A DNA stretch of 64,000 nt from Hymenolepis diminuta (Eukaryota; Platyhelminthes; Cestoda; Cyclophyllidea; Hymenolepididae), in contig CAADRB010000028.1 in NCBI GenBank assembly GCA_900708905.1, positions 997,541 through 1,061,540 of the forward strand. Reading direction: 5' to 3'. This document shows positions 42,711-54,630 of the stretch, in pieces. How positions within the stretch are numbered: the stretch's first letter is position 1; each line of letters starts with the position of its first letter. Below the pieces are notes generated by a model. That model saw only the letters and a list, made by a program, of their open reading frames with translations. It made no database searches and was not told the DNA's origin. Both the position numbers and the translations under genes were made by a program.

Positions 42711-45700
42711 AAAACAATTCAATTAGAATTAATGGCTTGATTAATTTAAGGGGGTGTAAGGGGGGGAGAGCGGAAAATGTACATCTCGCTCTTATTTGTA
42801 AACAGTCGAAATATGAGTTAAATCTTAGCACTCTTTTGAATAAAGAGTAGGAGTTAAAAATCAGTGATTAACTTAGAATAAAAATTTAGATCAAGTTAAA
42901 AACAAATAAGTAAAATCTTGAACAAATTGTATTATAGTGGATCAAATAGTGATGGTTGGGATTGATCGATGAGATCTACTTTTATTCAAATGGAAACGCT
43001 TTTGTATACATGTTTTCACTAATGAAATTTCTCATTAGAAGCTTCTCTCTTCACTTTGAAGACGTCAGAGAATATATTGCAAAAGATACATTAATTATCA
43101 GGCGAGTTCACAGGGACGATTTTTCAAGCATCTTTGAGCCTTTTAGAGCCGCTAGTATCTTTACTCATCCAAGATTTAAAGTAAATCCCCAAATACCCAA
43201 AAGTTCAACAAATTATCGGTAAAATAAAAAGTTTGGAAACCACGTATGCAAGTGCAAGGACGATTGTGGATCAATAAGGACCGACCCAAATACCGTCAAG
43301 CATTGTTATGTGGAATTCTATAATAAAGTTCCTGGTGACTTAAGAAATTGGAAGTAAAAACCTGAGTACATTCAAATTCCAAATGAAACTTCTTGTTATG
43401 AGGGCTTCCCATATTGCTTTTAGAGAAAAAATCATGATTTATAACCGCAATATTGTGTCAATGACAACTGATTATTAGAGACAAATTAGGCGCGTCTAAC
43501 GACAGCGAGGGGTCAATCATACTCAAACCTAATTGTTCCATAGGGGAATTATCATATTGTCCGAAATTGATTGGTCGGATGTCACAATGATTAAATTATT
43601 TATTTTGTAAATAGAGAGTTACTTCTTAATCACTATACATATACCAAGATAAAGAGATGAATGACAACAACATATTACTGATAAGACATCACTAAATGCC
43701 ATTCATATATGAATATGAAGCAACCAATTTCCTACCCCAGAATTATTCAAATAAACTCCATTCAAAGATAAGACATAACATTTATACAGGAATACATCAG
43801 GAGTCTGAATTCATATAGCTGTACAGAACCACGTATTCCGACATTACGAGTAGAAATTGTCAGACTGGTTCCATAAGTGAGCTATACTTCTTTTATGCAG
43901 AGCATTTATTGACAGACTATGCAAGCTCACACATCAAAGTTACTCATTAAAAAGCGTTCATGTTTGTTCGCTAAAAAGCAGCCCATGAAAGGAGCACATA
44001 AAAAATCCTTCACCCATACAACAGAGCAAACCTACGGTCTGACAAATCGAGGTAACATTATATATTGAGAGAAAATAGCTAGCTTATTTTGTAATCGTTA
44101 TCTTCTACTAATGGGTATTGTTGTAAGTGAGTGAATTAGCCCACATAACTATTTTTCTCAATGCAATGTATTGACAATGCTTGACTAAAACTTTATTGTA
44201 ATGATGGAATGCGTTAATTAAATGAAACTATTGTCCAGATCTGAGAAGATAGAATAGAAATAGGTTAGCAAAAGAGCCATTAAAATCCCATTTTCCAAAA
44301 GTGGGTGCCTCTAAGTTTGCATAAACAAAAAGATGGGTGAGACAACTTCTAGTGGATGCTTAACGATCATTCGGCGAGGAAGAAGGCGAAAGGGGGATGG
44401 TGAATCCTCACATTCCTCCTCACATTTTTTATTTTATTCCTCACATGAACATTAACCACAACTGAAAAATGTATATAACTAAGAAATTATGCTTATAGAT
44501 TCTCGGTAACATCAACTCTTAGTAAATAAAAATGAGATGAGAAGCCATTGGCGGATTGATCACCACAAACCCAGAGATGATCTGCCAACGAGCAGAATTC
44601 TTTATCCAGTAGATGGAGTTACAAGAATTACGCGAAGAGAGGATGATTTCGAAATTATATGATGATGTAGGGTTCTCCTTATTCCCTGACTCTCACATCT
44701 ACCACCCACTCTACAATTTCCTCTCAAACTGTGTAGATACTCCACTTTATAAAATTCTACCTTCTAAGTGTTTAAATGTTTCTCCATAGTGAAAGATTTA
44801 TAGCTTTTCGGTCCTGCCATGAAGAATAAATAAATAGAATTCCTTTACAGGCATTATCATGGCCCGTGTTAGAATATTACAGGTATTTAATCCTAGAAAG
44901 CCTCCAAATGTATGAGGCATTATAAATATTCGAATAGGTGGGGTAGAAGAGAAGTGGGTGGAAATAGAGGACGCCGTCATGATATCAAATAAACTTTTTC
45001 ATCTAGCTATCTATTTTATACTTATATTATGATCTGATATGTCAAATTTCAAACTTTTGGATGTCCCTAGGATCATGCTCATTTAGTTTAGAGCTGATTG
45101 AGAATAAGGGGTTGATCATGGAGTCTCCGTTCGTCTTTCATTTTCTAGGTATCCAAAGAATGGTTATTAGATAATATCGAGAGATTTATGAATTTTAATT
45201 TACGAACAGTGTATTAATTTTTATTGACGGAATAGGTCAAGGCTAGGAAAATCAGCGATTTTGTATGACTAATGAAAATTTTTTCCCGACAGTGAGGCGA
45301 TATCGAGATCTACTATTTCTTTTCAAAAAATTCTTACATTAACTCAATCTAGCTACAACAATCAACAAGCTAGCTAGAAATAATTTTAGACTAATAGAGT
45401 TTTGTCGTGAGAGTTCTCATCACTGAGTTAGTGTACCATTAGCTTCCTTGAATAACTTGTGAAATTTCCTTAAACCACACTTTGTCCAGTTTCTCGGATA
45501 TAAGTTCACTCTTTAATCGGGTTTGGAAAGAGTTAATATGCCTGAAATCTGATTTCATGAATAAAAATTGAAATTGAACCAGTATGGTCGGTTTACATCT
45601 GATTCGATGCATTGGTTTCTAAATTTTGTGATAATATTTACTCTAATAAGACTAGTTTTTAATTAACGGTTAAAATGCCTTATTCATTCGTTTCCAGTAT

Positions 45701-47745
45701 TACCGCTATCACAGTTTTAATCCACATTGTCAATAAATTGAAAATGCGGTATTATATTGTAACCATTTTCATTTTAAAAATCAGTGAATGGCCGTTTTCA
45801 AGATAAATTCACTGATTCTAATGTACACAGTTGATAATTGAGGATAATAGGAGTATCTTTAGATCTAAATGAAATATTCGTTTGAATGTTTAACATTTTT
45901 TAAGATTTTGTCTCGTTTGTGCATCGTACAATATGGTGTAGAAATAAATATTTCATTTCATATTGATAGCATTTTATTTAATATCACACTTCTGGGGGTT
46001 ATGCAGTCTTGGGAATAAATAGTTCGTTTAGCAAATCGATGAAATAATCAAACTTTAATTGACAACGATTAAGAATGACAGAGTGAGCCATTTGTTATAA
46101 ATTGCCTTCCGACAAGACAATTGTCTTTATGCGTCATGTTTGAACATTTGCCTCCATGATTAGTAAACGTTTGTTTAAAACGGCAAATCTTCACGAAGAC
46201 AATATTTCATATATAGCAAAATTATCTCTAACCTATTATTCAAAGATATAAACCACCAAGGCACGCAAAGTAGTCCCTTTTCCTAAAGATAAAAGGAAAA
46301 TATAAAAATCTGAAATAGACCCAGGAAAAAGAGCAAATTTTGCTTCAGTAGGAGGCTCTATTACTTCAGCTTGACCCTGGTTCTGACCTACCACAAGCTA
46401 TGACTTTTGTCACCACCTTAAGTGGAATTTTTCTTGCACCTCTGTGGAATACGCTAAAGACTTTATTTTTATGTGTTTAGCTATAAAAACTACAAAGTAT
46501 TTATTTTAATTGCTAACATATTTTCAGTCTATTAGGAGTCAAGTTGTTTCTAAATTATTTAGTTACGAAATGGGATATCTATAAGAAAATGCGATTTCCC
46601 AAAATGCTCATTTATAAATAGGAAAACTTAAACCCGGAATATCGATAAAATGGGGAAAAATTGTGGAGATGAAATGGAAACCATCAACTTCTTCAACTAG
46701 TGCTAGCGTTCTTTCTTTGTAAGACGTAATAAAAGGGGTTTGCAGAATACGCTTTTCAGAAACTAATATGTACTTGCATATTAGTTTAAGAAAATTTGAC
46801 ATTCAGAATAGTATTATATGCCGCAAGTTTAATATAAATCAAATTTAATACAAATATCTCAAGATACTGTGGTCTTAATGACGAATCACTACCCGAACTC
46901 AAGAGGAACATATTCAGGCTCAAAATCTTTCATTTTCTTATATTTTTCACCTCCTTAGTTAGACGTTAACCGTCCTACGCTTATCCTTCATAGAAGTTTT
47001 ATTTTGTTACCTTGAATCTAATCACCACTGTTGTTATCGCCCAGAGTTTAGAGTCTACAGTTCTTAACCATAAGAAAACATCTAAACATGAGAAAATTAG
47101 AGTGTTTCGTTAAGGTGTGAAGGTGTAGAAGTAGAAATTAAGATGAAAGAATTATAAAGGTCTTATTTAGCTTGATTTATTGGTATAAATCAAGTTTGAT
47201 TTATTTTTAAAGAACATTTTTAATTGCACCACATCCTAGTGTTCATGTCCGAGACATTCAGATCATATTGATTCATTGAGTGGTCCATTATTTCTTCATG
47301 AGAAAATTTTATACAGTAAACGGAATGCGGTTATTAATTGCTAGAATTATTAATAATCGATTAGTGGTTGACCGTCGCCATATTTAGTAATATTAGTCAC
47401 AAGACTACACTGCCTTATCGGTCCGGTTGTACTTTAATAAATTCATTCCTTATTCAGACTACCTAGATTGATATTGGTTTTATGGATCCCATTGCTTTAA
47501 ATGCATTAAAAGTAAATGATATCATTAAAATCTGAAAATCGATCTCTTAAAATTCTATAAACAAATTAGAACTAGTGTTGAGTAGCCAGAGAAATGAGTT
47601 TCGATTTTACACCGTTTGCTCTTAGTCTTTATTTGTTTGTTTATAAGTTTATAAGTATTTATAAGTTTGTCTAAGTTAATCAGTTTAATCTCTTAATAGG
47701 GTTAAAAATGATTCAACTAGAAATGCTATCAAATCCCGTCCACTT
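42711..47745. other. Gene-poor stretch, 5 kb
   Basis: No coding exon recognised on either strand. The only structured element is a fragment of SINE-like family B at 47,231-47,290. Confidence 0.7.
47231..47290 (+). mobile_element. SINE-like repeat, family B fragment
   Basis: GTTCATGTCCGAGACATTCA, then a GAGTGGTCC block, repeats the middle of the 10.5 kb copy (GTTCATGTCCGTAACATTCA, then GGTTGGTC) over about 60 bp. Confidence 0.45.
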
Positions 47746-48110
47746 ATCGGAGGGCTTATTTCAAGCGCTCCGACAAACACATGCTATTTTTGTTCTCTCT
47801 TTGGCTCCAGGGGCTCCAGCAGTGAGAACGTCGGCGGGCCAATTACTGGTGTAAAAAGTACTTCTCTCTGCTACACAGTCCCCGTCGATGATGATGCTGT
47901 ATATAAACTATGATTCATCAGAGTATATACAAGCAGCAAGCAAGAAGCAGAGAGTCACATTTTCGGCTGGCGAGAGACAAAAACATTCGGTTAAAGGTTA
48001 GGAGGGAGAAAGCAGGAGGGTAAAAAGTAAAAAAAGAGCTTGTGTTAGCGAGAGAAGACTACCTTACTTCTCCCCTTTACTCGCTACGCCTTGGCCACAC
48101 TCCGCATTTT
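47746..48110 (+). promoter_or_regulatory. GC-richer island 2 with TATA box (candidate promoter)
   Basis: A CpG-containing island (GTGAGAACGTCGGCGGGCC, ACAGTCCCCGTCGATGATG) runs into TATATAAA at 47,900-47,907. A purine-rich transcribed-looking stretch (AAGCAGCAAGCAAG, GGAGGGAGAAAGCAGGAGGG) follows. The orientation is taken from the TATA box. There is no open frame of note within it, so it would be a promoter plus 5' UTR of a gene whose coding exons are outside the window or unrecognised. Confidence 0.35.
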
Positions 48111-51100
48111 CCTATGAGTTGGTGAAATGTAATTGCTATACTAGTAAGAAGCATAAATATTTAGGGGTAAAATTATAATCTACTAAATATGAAAATATCA
48201 CACGAACTTTACCGATTTATAATTGGTCTCAATAGGTTGCATTAGGGAAGTTGGTGAAGAGGTGCTTTCTTATAAATATAAATTTGACCAAATATATATC
48301 GGTGTCTCATTAGGGATGCTAAATCTTATATTCGGGTAATACTCTGCTTAAGCTTTAAATTGCTAAAAAGCCGATCTTTTAAGTAGTTATAATATATTCT
48401 CCTCAGTTAATTAAAGGCGCGGTACTTATTTTCTAGATTTTCAAAGAATGAAATGTACTTACCGTTTGCATTGTATTTTAAATTGAGAATGGAATTAAAT
48501 TGAATTAACTACCACTTCAATCTAAATAATAACTCATGAAGATTAAATGGTGTTATTTTAAAAGTGTTATTTTAATTATCTATAACGAAAGGGGAGAAAC
48601 CGATGGAATAGGAATGACGAAAATGATTTGAAAAGTAGAACGTCGATACGAACACGAATGCGTCTATATTAATTGACTAAGTCTTAGAGCACACTAACGA
48701 ATACGGAAAATGGGTAAAAAGCCTACATCAATGAAGTTTATTTCATGGTGGCAACCATATATACGTTATAAATCTTTCAGCTTCAAGTCTCGAAATTTTC
48801 GTTAGAGAAAGGCATTGATTCTAGTGTTACTGAAGTATCAATCAGCAGAAATTAATTAAAAGTAATTTTCATCTAATGATCTACTTTCTGTCAAATAGAA
48901 TAGGCCGACTGAACATGTAAATTAAGGCGTTGATTCTCCTTCGAATAAGGTCTTCATAGATACCAAGTCACCTAATGTCTAAATTGCTGTAATAACAAAT
49001 TATTTTGTGGGCATATTTCCAACTTTATCGCTTTTAATGTCTTTCGTATCAAAGTCATGCTGAGATAAAATACCAGTTGTCAATAGTTTGTTATTTATGA
49101 GTAAATTTTCTTCCTCAGAAATGTATTTTTCTGATAGGGGGACCGTATTTTAATCAACGATAAAACTTTCCATGTCTGGGTCCGGCAACGTTATACTTTC
49201 ATTTTATAAAATCCAACCAACCATTAACTTTAAATAATATATAGCATTACTTTAAGTTATTAAACATTTACTATTTAAGTATAAATAACGCATTTTAAAT
49301 AGTGAAATTAGTTGAGTTAATAAGATTAACTGGTAACCAGTAGCAAAAGCTACTAAATTAAAATGGGTATTCCGGAAGGGCAAGGGAGTAGAAGAAATTT
49401 AATTAAATTTTAAATGATTTTCTTTTTCAAACATCCTTAAAAATTAACACATTAATCAAAATTTCTTAATAAGACACAGCTAGTCCTTAATTTAATTTTA
49501 AAAAGGGGGAAAATTTTACTTAATTAAAAATAACGGAATTTCTCATTTATACAATACATAAACTAGCTATTGAATTCTATATATGCTTTTCAGTAACACG
49601 TCCTCATTGGTGGCCAACTCAAAACCATTTCCCTACAAAACGATATATTTTCCTAAGAAGTGATTATTGGAAAAGCAAAGTAAAGCCTACTATGAATGAA
49701 AAGGCCTTCCGCATGAGAAATAAAAAGATAATAAAAAAATTATTCATGGGGAAGTGTCTGAGCACTAGAACTGTAAAATAATCCAACTAGGGGTGAAGGG
49801 TGAGTAGGAGTGGGAAAATATAGTCAAGACACCAAGGGATTCCCACTTCATTTATATTTTGGATTTATCAGATATTCCACCATCTGCCCAATGGATTGTT
49901 CCATGTCCTACATTTCTAAAATTTAAAAGTCCAAACTTGACTCCTAGAATCATAAGTAAGTTTAGATCCATTGTGTTCGAATTCAACTTACAACTCGATT
50001 AAATGGAGTGGGTGTTCACGTCATTTTTATGTAATTTGAATTGACGCTCATTATATTTGCAGCGATCACTGGATTTGGTAAGCTTTTTCACGCTGTCCTA
50101 GAAAGTTCCTCAATCATTTAGAAGTTATTTGTCGAAATTATGTGAAACAACTCCCATGTGTATCTGCAGAGTAAACGTATTCAACTTCCCGGCTTCGAAC
50201 CTGGGATACATTTGAGCTGATAATTTACCTACTCTGGAGTGGGGATTAATTATTCCAAATTCTAAGATTAGTGATTTAATGATTTAGACATCCCAATTAA
50301 TAGTAGAAGGCGTTAATCCCATACCGCGGCAGTCTCTTCTAATATTCAAGACTATGCTTTCAGTTCTTTCTTTTCTGGAGAAAATTACTTGACTTTAAGT
50401 GAAATAAAACAAGAAGTGGCGGTAACGTGTCTTATCTTCTAGATATCACGCGTTAGAGATCAACAAGAACGATAGGTGCTGGTCTCCAGATTATCGCTAT
50501 TTTGTTTTTCATTTTAATAAATTTTATTTTGACTTATTAAGATCAAGCCAAAATCAACAGTTGTATGATATCTTCTTTTTAAGTAGGTATTAGAAGACAT
50601 TTTCTGTCACGGGCATTCAATCTATTTTCTCTAATATCTCCAAAACTCACTTTTGAATTCCCGACGAAAGTGTGCAAGGTATTGTGGCATTACCTTATCT
50701 TATCTCTTATGAAGCATGTTTTTGCGACCTCTCAATAGTTAGTCTTTTGATTACAGGAGTGATGAACATCTTTATGAGGCATCATCATCATTACAAAGTC
50801 TCTACTGGAATTTCCTCAATATGAATGCATTCGTTCATAGGTTGCTTTGTGCCTTCAAAATAATTTTCAGGAACAGCTTGGAGGGAGACAAACAGCCGTT
50901 CAAGAATAAGTCAGCATTTTATGGTTGATGCTGACTTATATGAACTCACAGAAAAAATCGTTCCGTTGGTTTAAGGATAGGAGCGAAGCCGTTTGAACTG
51001 TTCACATTTTCATACTATCAAATGATGTTAAGGCAGCCTTTAGAATAAATGATAGTGGAAATACGAATAAGTGCAAGACCTTGAAAATTCAAATTTAGTT

Positions 51101-53100
51101 CAATAGTCCCTAATTATTCTCACTATGAACCTTCACCGTAGCATTGCACTTTCGAATATCTCAGAACAAGAAGGTCTTTACAACAAAGAGGCACCAGTTA
51201 CAACTCTGCTTTTTGAGACAGCTTAAACATTATGAGTGGCGCATATATCACGAGGGAGACTTCTTTTGAAACAAATATTAACTGATTTTATTCTTACAAT
51301 TGAGGGCACAAAATGAACGACTTATAAAGTATTAATATATTTGTATCTATTTACAAAAAAATACCTTAGAATTCATATATTTCGTTGTCAAAATTAAGTG
51401 ACTTGGTCAGTAAAATAGACGAACATCCTTCAAACATATACTTATTTTACATTTCCATGATCTCTTCAGTATCTCAGCCCCAGTTAAATTGAATTATTCG
51501 TTAAAGATAATGGAACCCGTGGAAGAAGTGCTAATATTTTGACAGTACGATACGACCATGGAAGTAACGCTTTCTCTCATTACTCTCGGTCATTAAGAGA
51601 CTGGTCCGCACTGAGTTGCCCTCCACTTTTTAATCGCATGTTTTTAATTCTTATTCACACTTTCTTGGTAGCTTTGCTAGTACGGCAGGCAAAATTTCAG
51701 GATTAAATTTATTTCTCGCGGTCGCCTTGTGGAAGAGATAAGTTAAATTATAGAATTGACAATGTTAGTAAAAAAACGAAAAAATATTTGTCTCTAGGGG
51801 AAAGCTGCCAAATTCTCACTGTAATTATTGACATACTGACTTGTAAATGCTGGAAATATCATATACACTGAAGGAAATTAGATGAGCTCCGCGATGTTAA
51901 TATCCTGTAAAATTGTTTCATTCATTATCATTGAGGTGGTGTGACCAAATATCCACGTTTATCACCGAAGTGATAGGTTTTGGATAACAGAGATTTGGGT
52001 TCACTCAGAAACCAAGGGAATAAATCCCTAAATTTGAACACCGAAACAATATTAAATAATTTGATGATGTGATAAATACACAACCTGGGCCCATAAATCA
52101 AATAACGTGAGGCTTTTTAATTTCCTGAAATTATTCTCTACTTTTACAAAATCCCCCCCATCAACTACGACAGACATTTTTACTAGTTCATGTGTTCAGA
52201 TACTTCAACACGATGAAAAATTGTAATTCGTCGCCTTGCAATGGGTAGTGAATAATAAAAAAACAAAATAAGTATTTAAAATATACTACCTAGTCCATCT
52301 TGTCATTCTGATTACTGAAAGTTTGTCAATAGATTTCAACAACATGGGCGTACTGCTAAGCTACAGGTATACAAAGAGATGACAAAAAAACGTGTCATGT
52401 ATCCAACACATATACACCTCTTTCTACATTATATGAGTGCCTGAAAACAGGCTACTTCAAATTGAAAACAAAGAAAATAATAATTTTTTCCCATAGTAGG
52501 GTATTAACTTACTCAAATTATCGATTCATTTTAAGTTTTTCGAAATTTCATGTAATACACATGTAGTGGTTTGGGGTCAAATCAAAGAATAAATAGTGAA
52601 AATTTTGCTTCTCAAAACAACGGTCAATGACCCTAATCTTGCAATCTATAGTACTTGTTTGAGTCTGTAGTGCATTCTACTCACTGTATTCTTGTTTTGC
52701 CGTTTTGAGTTTATAACAATTAGTTTAATACTAATTACCATGGAGTCGCACGGAAAGTCTCTAATCATTTGGCTACTTAAAATGTAAAATCAGCGAACTA
52801 ATCTAAAAGATGTTTGAGTATTATTGTATTCATGACGTATTCGTCTCCAATTAATTTGACCTTCTGGACGGGGTATGTTCCAGTTAGTATAAGGCCAAAG
52901 TATAACGAGCAGGCCAAATGGAACCCACTTAATTCAAAATTGTATAAGAAAGGAAAATGCCGATAAGAGTGCAGGAAAATAGTAAATTAGAGTGAAAATA
53001 GCTTTAGAGCATATAATATGCTATTATTACCCGTAATAGCGTCCAATACTTCCACAAGATTTAATCATGGATAGCACTGAAGTAAAGATATCAAGAGTAT
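48111..53100. other. Gene-poor stretch, 5 kb
   Basis: No coding exon recognised. A lone B-box-like element, GGCTTCGAACCTGGG (50,191-50,205, plus), followed by TTGAGCTGA, resembles the head of SINE-like family B. The rest is AT-rich. Confidence 0.7.
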
Positions 53101-53109
53101 TAATTCATT

Positions 53110-53275
53110 TGAATTCTGGGAGCATTGAGTTGTTCGCTTTTCATAAGAGGTACATGTTTCAGTGCCCAACTTTCAGGATTCGATTTCTGGGTTTGTGGCT
53201 GAGTTTATATTCGTGATATTCAGATCTTGTGGATTAATTGGTGGGTTTAATTGAACGGTTGATCATGCCAATAAT
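53110..53275 (+). mobile_element. SINE-like repeat, family B copy 2
   Basis: A tRNA-like head (GGGAGCATTGAGTTGTTCGC at about 53,118, then GGATTCGATTTCTGG at about 53,175) leads into GTGGCTGAGTTTATATTCGT, a GATATTCAGATCTTGTGG block, and GAACGGTTGATCATGCCA. This is the same block order as the 10.5 kb copy. Confidence 0.55.
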
Positions 53276-54150
53276 TCAGTTTATTTTGTGTTGTCTTACA
53301 TCCAAGAGCAGGTGGATGAAGCAAGTAAGATTTCACAAAAGGTGAATTCTAACGAACAGGCAACTAACAGACATCAATAGCTCGTAGATGTAAAACAAAA
53401 AATGGAAAATAATGTGGAGAGACTGCTGGTGGAGGGAAGTAGGCGTAGAGAGGCAACTCAGAAATCACCAATCTCTAACTGCTAATATGCATATATTCTT
53501 TTAAGTTTGAGTTAACAAAATGAAAGTGACTTAAATGTTTTCTATAAAAATCGAAAAGCTGATTCACATGCTGAAATAATCTTGGCGTTAACTCACAGTG
53601 TCGATAAATATTGGCACTTGTAATGTTCCTTCTTTCAGTCTGACTGATGGAAAGCAAAAAAATAATAAGTGAAATATCTAAACACAGATAGATAGACGTT
53701 GGTATAACATAAAGATTATTTGTATTTAAAGAATAAGTAAAAGTATGATTAAATATTAATCTTCTTTTCCTTAATAAATATTCATATTAGAAACGAAAAT
53801 AACTCCCATAAGTATTCCTGAGATTTATTGATAATATCTGATCCATCTCATTCCAATGAGAAATTACAATTCTAACTTTAATCAATCGTATATCAGGATA
53901 AATTTGATAATATTAAGATAGACACCCTGTTTTGAATAAATAAGCCGTCCAGAAACAGGAGGACAGATTTAAATTCCCCATGTCTTATCTAATTCGAATT
54001 TTCGAATGAAAAAAAAACGATGGTTTTATTCAATATATTAGCCTTCAATGTCGAAAGATTAAAAATGTCCTTTTCTTCTCTGAATCTGATATTAATCCCA
54101 CTGAAGAATGTTTGGAGTGCTATGCAATAATATTACAATACTCCAATGGA
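53276..54150. other. Gene-poor stretch
   Basis: No gene or repeat recognised. Confidence 0.7.
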
Positions 54151-54154
54151 TACC

Positions 54155-54179
54155 TTATTATTATTATTATTATTATTAT
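54155..54179. repeat. (TTA)n microsatellite
   Basis: About eight perfect TTA units. It lies immediately upstream of the GC-richer element at 54.2-54.6 kb. Confidence 0.95.
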
Positions 54180-54214
54180 CTTTGTTCCTGTTTTTATTAC
54201 TCGTATTTGAGTGG

Positions 54215-54630
54215 AACAGCTAAAACCATTAATGATAAGGGTGTGGGGTTCACAACGCTAGCAAGGCTGATTGAATCACGTGCGCTAGAGCTCACCACGG
54301 GAAGTGCGGTCATGTAACCGGTCGCGTTGANATCAAGCGCGGCGTGTGTGCAGAGACCTCCCCAACCAATCAGCAATCAAGATCCCTGCAGCTCAGCATG
54401 GTTTTGTATTTAATGACTAAGCATTGATAAAAAAAACAACGAAGTGGTCAATAAACCCTCTTCACTCAGCATCTTACCGGTTCTTACCATTTTGGGCATA
54501 GCTTAGCTAATTCGGGAGTGAATTGGTAATAGAGGACTCTACTAGAGGCTATTTGGACTGCTAGGAGGATTACTTAGGTTTAGCAAAAGAATTATTGGTG
54601 TAGCATCCGCTACAAGGGTGAGGAACAAAG
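54215..54630 (+). mobile_element. GC-richer SINE or short retroelement relic
   Basis: The stretch differs sharply from its flanks in composition. GTGCGCTAGAGCTC (about 54,280) and GGTCGCGTTGANATC (54,319-54,333) sit at the spacing of pol III A and B boxes, the second differing from a B box around the ambiguous N at 54,331. Then come a GCGGCGTGTGTGCAGAGACC body, an A-rich stretch (GATAAAAAAAACAACG, about 54,427) and AATAAACCC (54,452). It could be a tRNA-derived SINE, or a solo LTR/TRIM-type element with its poly(A) site. I cannot choose without other copies. Confidence 0.4.

Noticed and set aside
42956..43222. 88-codon open frame on plus
   Set aside because: Unlike any known family, and its codon use is like the surrounding noncoding DNA.
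54470..54500. Spliced-leader RNA gene (CTTACCGGTTCTTACC)
   Set aside because: Superficially like a flatworm leader, but there is no snRNA-like layout or GGTATG-type donor, and it lies inside a suspected repeat.
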